Assembly: GCA_013076295.1 (NCBI GenBank)
Contig: RQOL01000674.1
Span: 1-64,000 of the forward strand
DNA length: 64,000 nucleotides
Direction: 5' to 3'
Source: Sanderia malayensis
Lineage: Eukaryota > Cnidaria > Scyphozoa > Semaeostomeae > Pelagiidae
Positions 20,459-32,307 of the stretch are shown in pieces (the first letter of the stretch is position 1; each line of letters starts with the position of its first letter). Both the position numbers and the translations under genes were made by a program. The notes below the pieces were generated by a model, which was not told the origin of the DNA, did no database searches, and saw only the letters and a list, made by a program, of their open reading frames with translations.

Positions 20459-22971
20459 ATGCGGAGAATAGACCCTGTTGGTGGCCATTGCAAAGTTTTG
20501 GTTCGCCAAATTTTGGTGCTACCAGATTATCAGCATCCGATGCAGACACTGCTTCTTGCATGTCGGGATTTCATTTCACAGGGAGATGCATCAATGTCTG
20601 AAAATGAAAATGGTGATGCTGATGATGATATTGTGGATGCAATGGAAGTAGGTGTGATGGATGTACAGGAAGCTAGCCATCACATAAATAGGGAAGGCAG
20701 TGAAGTTTTAGCTGAGGTAGTTGAGGAAAGATGTAATTTGGATATAGAAAGGGAGGAGTGTGTAGTTGAGGAAAGGTCAGAAGATATACATGGAGAAAGC
20801 CGCACAGATGGTAGAGAATGTGAACAGAGTGCTGAATGTCGTAATGTTAAAAGAGTTGGTGCTGGTGCACTCCCAAGCTCAAGTGGAGATGCTGATGATA
20901 GTGAGCAACATGAAAAATCTGTTGTTTCAGACATTACTTCTATGTGCAAGGTATGTTGAAGTACAGTTATTTATCAATGCTTTTTATTTTCCCTATGATT
21001 ATTATCGAGTATCATTATCATCATGGCCTTCGAACATATACGATAGTCCAGCGCATTAAGTAATGTGTTTTTTATCTTTATTTTTTCTTCTTCAAATTGT
21101 CCATATTGAAATAAGAGGGTTCTAGTCAAACCTATTGTCACAGCCTGTTTGGTGACTACATGGGAATTCATTGTTCATTACATACTTTATTATTTGATGC
21201 ATGTCGCATTGCAATTGGATTAATTATATGCATTTATTGCAATGAGATTTTTCGTTTCTAAATAGGATTTTAAATGGAATCCAGAAGAAGCAAAACTGTT
21301 TTTGGATATCGTGCCACCTATTGTGAACAGCGGCATTCTAGAAGCATTGATAGACGTTTTGCCAATTTCTATGCCATTGAAGCATTTACCTGCAGCAGAT
21401 GTTGAAATTGACAAATGGTCATTTACTTAGAAGCTACTTTACTTTTTTGGTGCTCAATGGCACACATAAGCCTGATTCTCATATACCGTAGACAGTCGCC
21501 GACCATCGCCAATCATAGTTTAAGGGTGCTGACATATAACAACATCTCTTCTTTTTGACAAAAACAATGCAGACTTGCACGAATTCCCGCGAACGGGTCC
21601 AAAAGCGTCTTGTTGGTGTATTGCGATAGATATATGGGAACACTCGTTGGCTCTCATCAGCAAGGTCGCTGACATGGTTTGCGATATGAGAACCAGCTAC
21701 AATTTCAGAATGTCAGTCATATTGCTTAACAAATATCCAAATATAGTCATGACCCATTTGTAGGTTTCAGCACCAGATTCCGGATGCCATGAAAGGATAT
21801 GTACCAATCAATGTGAATCGTGGTGGGAATAGCCTATTTCATGCAGTATCCATAGCACAATATGGATCATCTGTGTTTTGGCCATGTATCCGACTCTGCT
21901 GTGGCAAATACGGTTTACAAAGGCTCAGATCAGTTACTTCAAAGGTAGGAATGTTATCAGTATGCTGTTTTCATATTTTGGTTATGTTTGCCACTTTCCA
22001 CTGAAATGCAGTATTATTATTATGCAGTATAATTTTTAATGTGATGCCTTAATATTTTTTATAGTTAAGAAAGCTTGAATCGAATGAGGAGATCCTTCTC
22101 GGATTGCTAGGAGTCGCAGAATTATGTGACGAAAATTTGACAGATGAAATAGCTCGTACAATAATCAATGACTGAGCAACATGTAAGTAGAATGATTAAT
22201 ACCGTCTCCTGACTTCCTTTGCTCTTCAATTGTTTCAGTTTCTGTAACTTTTGACCTTTTTTGTTATACAAGTGTTTGCAATAGAATTCTCAATCTTCCT
22301 TTTACATTACTTTTTTGCTAATCTGGAGGCAGCCAATAATGTACTTGTGGTGTAAATGTTTGCACCCTTCTCATTCTACGGGAATAGGTCCAGGTTCGAA
22401 TCTTGGCAAGTACGCTGCACTCTACGTTCATGACATAACATTTCTATTCTGATTTCCTTTTTTTCAGAGTGATATTTGCCCTCTTTACAGACTTAAAATT
22501 GTAGTATTTTCAACCTTTTAGCTATTCTTCACTTGGTACTTTTGTCTGAAGCCCTCGGAGTGACAATAAATTGCACTTTTGTTAGTCCATCTACAGTAAG
22601 AACAGTGGAGCATAGGTATTCCATCAATGAAGTTCATTTGCTTTGGACATCGGATCCGAATTCTCCAGAAAGGAGCCATCTCTGGCCACTTATTTGTGGA
22701 CAACCACTCTCTGGAAAATATGATGTCATGTGCGCAGCTGGTGCCCTTGGTGCTGACGAGTGTAGACGTCAGTCCTGGGCAAGAGAAGGTGCAATGTTGC
22801 CATTGTATATGACCATACCTATATTACTTTGTACTGGGGTTGATTTGGACGACACTAAACAGTCTTGGTCATGTTGCTGCAATTTTAAAAGGGAGCACCT
22901 TTTCGGGTACTTATTTTTTATTGTGGAACCAAGGCTAAATTTATCTTAGTGAATGTAAGTATACATTGCAG

Positions 22972-23004
<33 letters not shown>

Positions 23005-24062
23005 GTCTAATAAGATTACCCACAGTTATCTACTGGCATAACACTGTTATGGTCAGCATGCTCAACTGTGAACAATAAAGGAAACTAATGTATCAATAAT
23101 GGAAAATTAAAAACTTGAATTGGTGTATTTACTATTCTAATTACCATTTAATACAATGATATCTTTGGATTTTGCTTTAAAAGAAATCAGAAGTATGGTT
23201 TTTCAACCTTGCAAAACCTTATCCAAGGACACAAACCGGCTATTCAGGTGAGCACGGCTAATTTGTGTCACTTCACTAAGCCACATTTCGTGCCTTGTGG
23301 CCCTGCATTATCAAGTGACAGAATTTTCTTTTAGAAGTACTTACGTGGCATTTTGAAAAAAGCCGTCTTCTCTTGGCATATGAATATGTATTGGCAGGAG
23401 AAGACAGAAGATCTTCGCAAAGCTAAATTTCGTTGTCGCTGGTTTTTCAAGTTGTTTGAAAGACCTGAACAATCTGCATCTGGAAATGCAAGTGTTTCAT
23501 TCAATACCTTGTTAATGAGTATATACTCTATAACATAGCATATTTATGCATCATTGCAATTATTCATTATTCATTATTCAGTCAATTATTAATTTTTCTG
23601 AATCTGTCATTAAACTAGAACAACACGTTAATAGAGCAGACTTCCGTCATAAGTCATGTTTTGCAAGGTCTCCGAAAAGTAGACATAGACGACAAGATCT
23701 TTCTAAACATCTATGTTTTTCCATATGAGGTAAGTGATTTAATCATGTATTACAAAATTTACCATACGTAAAAATCATTACAGGTTCATTTACATAAAAT
23801 CAAGAGCAATGTGGAAAGGAATAAGAACCTATGATATTTACACAAACTGCGTAAAATTCTTTCTTTGTTCCTATTTTCTTATGGTCTTAATTTATAGATC
23901 GCTGCGTTCTTATTGCATAAAGAAGAGCATGTTCCTTTAATTGCTGCAAAAAGGGTTATTCTGGATCTTTTTTTAATAACAACGGAACAAGTTGATAATA
24001 TTGCTAATATTCATATAATTACTAATGCTACTGATACTAAAGCTAATATTAGTATAATTACT
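20459..24062 (+). pseudogene. Multi-exon gene with an OTU/vertnin-like fold, left copy
   Basis: An acidic exon (about 20459-20950, ends CAAG|GTATGT) precedes exons bounded by AG/GT. 21266-21416 reads FKWNPEEAKLFLDIVPP. 21774-21944 reads YVPINVNRGGNSLFHAVSIA. 22065-22181 reads LLGLLGVAELCDENLTDEIA. 22522 onward reads LLSEALGVTINCTF and HLLWTSDPNSPER. 23345-24062 holds weaker pieces (KVDIDDKIFLNIYVFPYE, IAAFLLHKEEHVPLIA). The GN-x-LFHAVS block followed by an 'ALG...I...SP...LW' block resembles the OTU/vertnin-like cysteine protease fold found in invertebrate mobile elements. The residue where the nucleophile Cys is expected is Ser in both arms. At least one stop (TGA near 22172) is present. The assignment is tentative. 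Confidence 0.45.
22974..23003. repeat. (AAT)n microsatellite, left copy
   Basis: About ten uninterrupted AAT/ATA units. The right-arm counterpart at about 33369-33394 is of similar or slightly shorter length. It lies in an intron-like interval of the OTU-like gene. Confidence 0.85.
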
Positions 24063-25407
24063 AATAATATCCTCATTATTTGACTCCCTTTTTTAATTTG
24101 AACCCGAATTTCATGGATACTTATTTCCAACCCTAAGAGACGTGCGAATTTAAGAAATGTGTGAATATAATTTCCGTATATAAATGTGGTATAAGTTGGA
24201 TGTATATTCAAATCTAATCAAATCAATCTATCATTAAAACAGAGTACATAAAACGTAGATAATATCCACATTAACTATTAAGAACCAATTATTCATTCAG
24301 GTTTTCTCGCTTATTCAAAGCAAGGAAACTGTCTGGGTGGAAAACTTGCAAACCCAGGCAGGTGCAAAACTTGCAAATATAGCAAAACTTGCAAATGTAT
24401 TTTATTTACACTGACCCAAAATCTTATTCCTATTGAAGTTGCCATGTGCTACTTGCTTTACTGCACATTTTGTTGCCCGTTTTACTGTACTGCATGTTTA
24501 TTTTCTAATATAGTTACGAACTATTAAAACCAAAAATATAGGGTAGGCTAAAAAGTATCTCCCCCTGATGAAATTTTTTCCTGACATCTTCACATATTTA
24601 ATTTCTATTTTATCTTTGCCATTTGTAATTTTTAAACTTGTGTTGCAAAAGTGTAACAAGAAATCTGACAACAGATTTCACGACTTGATTTCATTTTCAA
24701 ATCATAATGAATAATTTCATAATTTGCAAGTAATAAGTAATTAGGTCATAATATCACACTTTTTTGAGCTGAATATCAATGTGGGTGTAACTTTCAAAAT
24801 CAATATTTCTAACAGATTATAGCGAATAATTTAGCTTAATTACTTTACTGGTTGATGTATCGTGCAAACACTTCATTAAACATTTACTTTGCTCTTTGAT
24901 TTGAATTTCTAATTTGCGTTAAGTAATTTGTTCATTTTCCTTTTGTTTTTAATTTATTTGTTGTATCAAGGAACAGTAACATAAGTTTCCTAAATCAGGC
25001 GTATAAATTCATTGTGATCGAATATTAAGGCATAGTTTTGGTAAGAAAGGCGAAGAGTAAGCTGTGGTTCGACGAAGAAGGACAAATAGTTTGTAAGTTT
25101 GTTTAATTCATTTATCTATCTCTTTACTCGTTGCTTTGTTCCTAATTTACTAATTTAAGTTTCCTAAATTTTTGCGACTTTTTGAGTTTTTCTTAATTTG
25201 GCTTAACCTAGCCGTATAAAAATTCGGTAACTCAGACCAGTCGATTTTTCTGCTGTGTTTTTCTGGATCTGGGGAGTTGAAAGAAAGCTTTGCAGATGTG
25301 ACGTGTTTAACTATTCATAACCTGGGTAACAGTTACTGGGTAACTATTAATTGGTTACTGGAAGTAAACTACTTTTCCTTTCATTAAACATTAATGACAA
25401 TATACAT
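24063..25407. other. AT-rich interval between convergent genes, left arm
   Basis: No gene recognised. It lies between the 3' end of the plus-strand OTU-like gene and the 3' end of the minus-strand KDZ transposase. A cluster of three or four AAACTTGCAAA words occurs at 24345-24400. The left copy has one more copy of this word than the right copy, where the equivalent reads straight through. Otherwise only A/T runs are seen. Confidence 0.4.
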
Positions 25408-27345
25408 TTATGATAAACTTGGACGTCTTCCCGATATTCTCAAATTGCGGTACCATAGAAATAGTTTGCAATGGTTTATGAAATTCTTTTCGTTCATGAA
25501 AGTAAGTTGTTTTTTCAAATGTTTCAGCTCCGCGTTTCTTTGTTCATTTATCTGACTATTCAAACCAGCCAACTGGGTATACAGTGACATGTTGTAACTC
25601 GGTGCCCATCCTGAAATATTTGATGAATTATAAATATATAAATAGACGCACAAATGATATTGAGTGCATAATTGCAGCTATCGTTGTACATTCATTTATC
25701 AAAAGTTGAATAAATTAATATTCAGCATAATAATGCAAAGAGGTCGCTACCTTTGTGATTTCTCCAGTGAAATCGATCAATGGCAAATGTACAGTTTTCG
25801 AAAAATCCTGGATCCCTATTGAGGCAGTACGTATGCAGGTGGCAACAGTTATCATACATGATTGCGGCTGGGACTGAAATAAGATAGTAACCACTTTGAA
25901 ATTTTAAGGACATATATTAATGACTACTGCAAAGTAATTAGATTTTTGATCTGTTAGTTAATACCTTTGGGCAACCTTGTTCTTAATATGGTGTATGGCA
26001 CATTGGGAGACTCGTGTGTATCCATCACTTCAAAGCCGTAGCAAATTCCTTGAAGACAAAATATGAAGCCTTTTTATCGAGTTTTGTTTGTAATGCATAC
26101 CTAAATGTTCAGTTAACTAAACCTTTATCTCTCACCATGCTCACAGTAAAAGGTGATTATTCCTGGCATCAAGGTGTTTTGTGTGGAAACTTTACTGCAA
26201 GCTTTGTTTTTGGAGTCTTTTTTTCTATCCTCCTCATAAGACCCCGCATGCGGAGTGCCGGCCAATTTGCAAAGTAGATCAATGGCCGGATATAATCACT
26301 TTCCACAGCAGGCAGCTGGTGAGCTTCATTCACAAATGTTTTTTGGAGATGTTATACAAAACATCATATAATCTTTTCCACTCAATTGGTAATTTCTCTG
26401 TTTTTATGCAACAGAGAGAAGTAAAAATGACAGGAGCCTTTTTTTGGATAACTAACAATGCCTGTGTGCAACTGCCTACAGAATCAGCAGACGCAATGTT
26501 GTCCAAGTTCAACAGAACCTCGGCCAATGCTGGTAAGTAAGAGCAGACAGGTGATGTTGATGCCAAACACGTGATGAATTCACTGACTGGTTTTGGGAAC
26601 AAGTGCTCACCCTGAAACATCCTTTCACAGCTTTCCAGAAAATCTTGAAGCTCGGGCAGCTGATCTTTTAAAAGTTGTTTCAACTCTAGATTGCTGGCCC
26701 CCTCAATTTTTGATGTACCATAATTTTGTACTGCTTTTCTCTACTTTTTCTCTTTGATATATATCCGTTCATTGAAACTAGTAAAGAGATATCAAAAACA
26801 TAAGTACCAACAAGGAGGTTTGCAAAAAGAGAAGATGAAATCGTAGGCATTAAGAGATATTATGAATAGATAGTCTCTTATGCATATATAGATATTCCCA
26901 CTTATCTGCCATGATATGTTGATTGAGCCTCTACAGAAGGGACCTGCAGACATTGAGCAAATTCACGTTTGAATCCCAGTGTTGTGGCATTGCATAGAAG
27001 AATTTCACGAAGTTTGTCACACGATTTACACAAAAAGCTATCTCGAAAATCGATATATATTAAATTCAAGAACGAATACCACGCCGTTCGCCATTCAGCA
27101 TATCGGTAATTCAGCAAATTCAAAGAAGAGCTTGCAGCTTCGATGAACAAGCACAGAGATTCATAGAATCCAATACTTTCGCTGTAGCAGAAATAACAGC
27201 AGCTATATTTCAAAATAAAACCATACTGCCATGTAATCAAATTTCTACAAGTAATTGAAACACTTTGCGCATTCCAATTTGAGAAAACAACATGTATTGA
27301 TAAATCCAGAAACTTGCCCGAATCCAAAGCAGAGCAAAGCATCAA
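25408..27345 (-). pseudogene. KDZ-type (Kyakuja-Dileera-Zisupton) transposase, left copy
   Basis: Mirror of 29024-30962, where motifs are described. Exons on the minus strand: 27345-26902, about 26732-26330, 26049-25966, 25873-25751 and 25610-25408. Same changes as the right copy: Asn in the NATTLG motif and a one-base shift in the A6 tract near 26338. One amino-acid difference is seen in the second exon (MFQGEHL here, MFQDEHL on the right). The gene starts about 140 bp from the 131-bp tandem array, which therefore lies in its 5' flank. Confidence 0.7.
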
Positions 27346-27486
27346 TCACAAACATGAGCTACTTATTAACAAGGTGTATATTAACTTCAACAAAAACTGA
27401 GGCGGAAAAGGTGAGTTCAAAATTTTTCATACAAAACGGCGTGAAAAAAACAGCCGAGCAGAGCGGCAAAACATGCTATTATTTAA

Positions 27487-28170
27487 ACTTTTGATAAATG
27501 CAAGTGATTTGCAAAATGCATACTTTGCCACTTGCGAAACTCTTCACTTTCTATAGGGGAATTGACAGTTCGTTGAATATTCGCAAAATATGCCATTATT
27601 CAACGGTAGTGGTAGTAACTTTTGATAAATGCAAATGATTTCCAATATGCATACTTTGCCATTTGCGAAAATCTTCGCTTTCTATGGGGGACTTGACAGT
27701 TTGTTGAATATTCGCAAAATATGCGGCTATTCAACGGTAGTGGTAGCAACTTTTGATAAATGCAAGTGATTTGCAAAATGCGTACTTTGCCATTTGCGAA
27801 ACTCTTCGCTTTCTATAGGGGAATTGACAGTTTGTTGAATATTCGCACAATATGCCATTATTCAACGGTAGTGGTAGTAACTTTTGACAAATGCAAGTGA
27901 TTTCCTATATGCATACTTTGCCATTTGCGAAAATCTTCACTTTCTATGGGGGACTTGACAGTTCGCTGAATATTCGCAAAATATGCGGCCATTCAACGGT
28001 AGTGGTAGCAACTTTTGATAAATGCAAGTGATTTCGAAAATGCATACTTTGCCATTTGCGAAAATCTTCGCTTTCTATAGGGGAATTGACAGTTCGTTGA
28101 ATATTCCCAAAAAATGCGATTATTCAGCGGTAGTGGTAGTCACTTTTGATAAATGCAAGTGATTTCCAAT
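27487..28170. repeat. 131-bp tandem repeat array, left arm, 5.2 units
   Basis: The word ACTTTTGA recurs at 27487, 27618, 27749, 27880, 28011 and 28142, exactly 131 bp apart each time. Units alternate between two types. Type A has TATAGGGGAATTGACAG and GGTAGTAAC. Type B has TATGGGGGACTTGACAG, GCGGC and GGTAGCAAC. The order is A-B-A-B-A plus a partial unit, so the real period is a 262-bp dimer. Each unit contains GTTGAATA...TATTCAAC, a small inverted repeat. The array is bounded by the KDZ gene and by the Helitron fragment at the gap. Confidence 0.97.
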
Positions 28171-28174
28171 AGAA

Positions 28175-28265
28175 GGAAACAAGCTCAACTGGATATTGCA
28201 AAATCAACTGCAATTATGTGCTGACAGTTATTGAGGCCTGATGGATCACCTGAACAGAAGGGCTG
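28175..28265 (+). pseudogene. Helitron fragment at the gap edge, left side
   Basis: Translates as KLNWILQNQLQLCADSY, stop, GLMDHLNRRA. The Helitron relic at about 10900-11010 reads QLHWIMNNHRQLRFDTY, stop, GLVDHLQRRAEIE. The two are homologous at protein level and diverged in DNA, so this is a second Helitron copy of the same subfamily. The sequence is cut by the N gap at base 28265, and the KDZ element and its repeat array lie on the other side. Confidence 0.8.
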
Positions 28266-28365
28266 NNNNNNNNNNNNNNNNNNNNNNNNNNNNNNNNNNN
28301 NNNNNNNNNNNNNNNNNNNNNNNNNNNNNNNNNNNNNNNNNNNNNNNNNNNNNNNNNNNNNNNNN
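28266..28365. other. Assembly gap of exactly 100 Ns
   Basis: One hundred consecutive Ns. The bases on either side are perfect reverse complements of each other up to the first and last N, so no unique spacer is visible. A round 100-N gap is the usual placeholder for a scaffold join of unknown size, so the true centre of the inverted repeat has not been sequenced. Confidence 0.99.
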
Positions 28366-28456
28366 CAGCCCTTCTGTTCAGGTGATCCATCAGGCCTCAA
28401 TAACTGTCAGCACATAATTGCAGTTGATTTTGCAATATCCAGTTGAGCTTGTTTCC
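28366..28456 (-). pseudogene. Helitron fragment at the gap edge, right side
   Basis: Exact reverse complement of 28175-28265 across the gap, read on the minus strand. The first called base after the Ns pairs with the last base before them. Confidence 0.8.
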
Positions 28457-28460
28457 TTCT

Positions 28461-28882
28461 ATTGGAAATCACTTGCATTTGTCAAAAGTTACTACCACTA
28501 CCGTTGAATAATGGCATATTGTGCGAATATTCAACAAACTGTCAATTCCCCTATAGAAAGCGAAGAGTTTCGCAAATGGCAAAGTACGCATTTTGCAAAT
28601 CACTTGCATTTATCAAAAGTTGCTACCACTACCGTTGAATAGCCGCATATTTTGCGAATATTCAACAAACTGTCAAGTCCCCCATAGAAAGCGAAGATTT
28701 TCGCAAATGGCAAAGTATGCATATTGGAAATCATTTGCATTTATCAAAAGTTACTACCACTACCGTTGAATAATGGCATATTTTGCGAATATTCAACGAA
28801 CTGTCAATTCCCCTATAGAAAGTGAAGAGTTTCGCAAGTGGCAAAGTATGCATTTTGCAAATCACTTGCATTTATCAAAAGT
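28461..28882. repeat. 131-bp tandem repeat array, right arm, 3.2 units
   Basis: Units end at 28489, 28620, 28751 and 28882, again 131 bp apart. Reading outward to inward they are A1, B1 and A2, matching the first three units of the left array base for base in the diagnostic positions, then the terminal partial unit. The left units B2 and A3 are missing, exactly one 262-bp dimer. The partial unit here starts with TTTTGACAAATG, the B2-specific start, and ends like the terminal partial, so the junction is an internal crossover. Confidence 0.97.
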
Positions 28883-29023
28883 TTAAATAATAGCATGTTT
28901 TGCCGCTCTGCTCGGCTGTTTTTTTCACGCCGTTTTGTATGAAAAATTTTGAACTCACCTTTTCCGCCTCAGTTTTTGTTGAAGTTAATATACACCTTGT
29001 TAATAAGTAGCTCATGTTTGTGA

Positions 29024-30962
29024 TTGATGCTTTGCTCTGCTTTGGATTCGGGCAAGTTTCTGGATTTATCAATACATGTTGTTTTCTCAAATTGGAATGC
29101 GCAAAGTGTTTCAATTACTTGTAGAAATTTGATTACATGGCAGTATGGTTTTATTTTGAAATATAGCTGCTGTTATTTCTGCTACAGCGAAAGTATTGGA
29201 TTCTATGAATCTCTGTGCTTGTTCATCGAAGCTGCAAGCTCTTCTTTGAATTTGCTGAATTACCGATATGCTGAATGGCGAACGGCGTGGTATTCGTTCT
29301 TGAATTTAATATATATCGATTTTCGAGATAGCTTTTTGTGTAAATCGTGTGACAAACTTCGTGAAATTCTTCTATGCAATGCCACAACACTGGGATTCAA
29401 ACGTGAATTTGCTCAATGTCTGCAGGTCCCTTCTGTAGAGGCTCAATCAACATATCATGGCAGATAAGTGGGAATATCTATATATGCATAAGAGACTATC
29501 TATTCATAATATCTCTTAATGCCTACGATTTTATCTTCTCTTTTTGCAAACCTCCTACTTGGTACTTATGTTTTTGATATCTCTTTACTAGTTTCAGTGA
29601 ACGGATATATATCAAAGAGAAAAAGTAGAGAAAAGCAGTACAAAATTATGGTACATCAGAAATTGAGGGGGCCAGCAATCTAGAGTTGAAACAACTTTTA
29701 AAAGATCAGCTGCCCGAGCTTCAAGATTTTCTGGAAAGCTGTGAAAGGATGTTTCAGGATGAGCACTTGTTCCCAAAACCAGTCAGTGAATTCATCACGT
29801 GTTTGGCATCAACATCACCTGTCTGCTCTTACTTACCAGCATTGGCCGAGGTTCTGTTGAACTTGGACAACATTGCGTCTGCTGATTCTGTAGGCAGTTG
29901 CACACAGGCATTGTTAGTTATCCAAAAAAAGGCTCCTGTCATTTTTACTTCTCTCTGTTGCATAAAAACAGAGAAATTACCAATTGAGTGGAAAAGATTA
30001 TATGATGTTTTGTATAACATCTCCAAAAAACATTTGTGAATGAAGCTCACCAGCTGCCTGCTGTGGAAAGTGATTATATCCGGCCATTGATCTACTTTGC
30101 AAATTGGCCGGCACTCCGCATGCGGGGTCTTATGAGGAGGATAGAAAAAAAGACTCCAAAAACAAAGCTTGCAGTAAAGTTTCCACACAAAACACCTTGA
30201 TGCCAGGAATAATCACCTTTTACTGTGAGCATGGTGAGAGATAAAGGTTTAGTTAACTGAACATTTCGGTATGCATTACAAACAAAACTCGATAAAAAGG
30301 CTTCATATTTTGTCTTCAAGGAATTTGCTACGGCTTTGAAGTGATGGATACACACGAGTCTCCCAATGTGCCATACACCATATTAAGAACAAGGTTGCCC
30401 AAAGGTATTAACTAACAGATCAAAAATCTAATTACTTTGCAGTAGTCATTAATATATGTCCTTAAAATTTCAAGAGTGGTTACTATCTTATTTCAGTCCC
30501 AGCCGCAATCATGTATGATAACTGTTGCCACCTGCATACGTACTGCCTCAATAGGGATCCAGGATTTTTCGAAAACTGTACATTTGCCATTGATCGATTT
30601 CACTGGAGAAATCACAAAGGTAGCGACCTCTTTGCATTATTATGCTGAATATTAATTTATTCAACTTTTGATAAATGAATGTACAACGATAGCTGCAATT
30701 ATGCACTCAATATCATTTGTGCGTCTATTTATATATTTATAATTCATCAAATATTTCAGGATGGGCACCGAGTTACAACATGTCACTGTATACCCAGTTG
30801 GCTGGTTTGAATAGTCAGATAAATGAACAAAGAAACGCGGAGCTGAAACATTTGAAAAAACAACTTACTTTCATGAACGAAAAGAATTTCATAAACCATT
30901 GCAAACTATTTCTATGGTACCGCAATTTGAGAATATCGGGAAGACGTCCAAGTTTATCATAA
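29024..30962 (+). pseudogene. KDZ-type (Kyakuja-Dileera-Zisupton) transposase, right copy
   Basis: Exon 29024-29467 reads VVFSNWNAQSVSI, YRYAEWRTAWYSFL, DSFLCKSCDKL and ILLCNATTLGFKREF. An exon from about 29638 reads LPELQDFLESC and IEWKRLYDVLYNISKK. After a one-base shift in an A6 tract it continues FVNEAHQLPAVESDYIRPL. Exons 30321-30404 (ICYGFEVMDTHESPNVPY), 30497-30619 (IMYDNCCHLHTYCLNRDP, FAIDRFHW) and 30760-30962 (LNSQINEQRNAELKHL, FMNEKNF) are joined by clean GT-AG phase-1 introns. The YDxxCxLHxYCLNR, DRFHW and NSQxNEQ blocks are typical of KDZ transposases. NATTLG has Asn where the family usually has Asp, in both arms. The stop at 30960-30962 ends the reading. Confidence 0.72.
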
Positions 30963-32307
30963 ATGTATATTGTCATTAATGTTTAATGAAAGGAAAAGTA
31001 GTTTACTTCCAGTAACCAATTAATAGTTACCCAGTAACTGTTACCCAGGTTATGAATAGTTAAACACGTCACATCTGCAAAGCTTTCTTTCAACTCCCCA
31101 GATCCAGAAAAACACAGCAGAAAAATCGACTGGTCTGAGTTACAGAATTTTTATACGGCTAGGTTAAGCCAAATTAAGAAAAACTCAAAAAGTCGCAAAA
31201 ATTTAGGAAACTTAAATTAGTAAATTAGGAACAAAGCAACGAGTAAAGAGATAGATAAATGAATTAAACAAACTTACAAACTATTTGTCCTTCTTCGTCG
31301 AACCACAGCTTACTCTTCGCCTTTCTTACCAAAACTATGCCTTAATATTCGATCACAATAAATTTATACGCCTGATTTAGGAAACTTATGTTACTGTTCC
31401 CTTGATACAACAAATAAATTAAAAACAAAAGGAAAATGAACAAATTACTTAACGCAAATTAGAAATTCAAATCAAAGAGCAAAGTAAATGTTTAATGAAG
31501 CGTTTGCACGATACATCAACCAGTAAAGTAATTAAGCTAAATTATTCGCTATAATCTGTTAGAAATATTGATTTTGAAAGTTACACCCACATTGATATTC
31601 AGCTCAAAAAAGTGTGATATTATGACCTAATTACTTATTACTTGCAAATTATGAAATTATTCATTATGATTTGAAAATGAAATCAAGTCGTGAAATCTGT
31701 TGTCAGATTTCTTGTTACACTTTTGCAACACAAGTTTAAAAATTACAAATGGCAAAGATAAAATAGAAATTAAATATGTGAAGATGTCAGGAAAAAATTT
31801 CATCAGGGGGAGATACTTTTTAGCCTACCCTATATTTTTGGTTTTAATAGTTCGTAACTATATTAGAAAATAAACATGCAGTACAGTAAAACGGGCAACA
31901 AAATGTGCAGTAAAGCAAGTAGCACATGGCAACTTCAATAGGAATAAGATTTTGGGTCAGTGTAAATAAAATACATTTGAAGTTTTGCTACATTTGCAAG
32001 TTTTGCACCTGCCTGGGTTTGCAAGTTTTCCACCCAGACAGTTTCCTTGCTTTGAATAAGCGAGAAAACCTGAATGAATAATTGGTTCTTAATAGTTAAT
32101 GTGGATATTATCTACGTTTTATGTACTCTGTTTTAATGATAGATTGATTTGATTAGATTTGAATATACATCCAACTTATACCACATTTATATACGGAAAT
32201 TATATTCGCACATTTCTTAAATTCGCACGTCTCTTAGGGTTGGAAATAAGTATCCATGAAATTCGGGTTCAAATTAAAAAAGGGAGTCAAATAATGAGGA
32301 TATTATT
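30963..32307. other. AT-rich interval between convergent genes, right arm
   Basis: Mirror of 24063-25407, no gene recognised. Where the left arm has an extra AAACTTGCAAA word near 24381, the right arm is shorter (about 31975-31995). Confidence 0.4.

Larger units (their letters stand above)
2..28265. repeat. Left arm of a giant inverted repeat
   Basis: The whole stretch is found again as the reverse complement of the right arm, with the same genes in mirror order. The sum of paired coordinates is 59556 at the outer edge, about 56041 inside the Harbinger insertion point, about 56335 after 7.8 kb, 56343-56370 through the middle and 56631 at the gap. Each jump marks one indel between the arms. 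The left arm lacks the Harbinger element and carries an extra ~300 bp at 7463-7770 and an extra 262 bp of tandem repeat. Base 1 already mismatches the partner of base 2, so the outer limit cannot be told apart from the window edge. Confidence 0.95.

Noticed and set aside
20680..20949. Minus-strand Ser-rich open frame opposite the acidic exon
   Set aside because: A Ser/Leu-rich antisense image of an acidic coding exon, with no independent support.
27487..28882. CRISPR array
   Set aside because: Units are 131 bp, contiguous without spacers, and the organism is a eukaryote.
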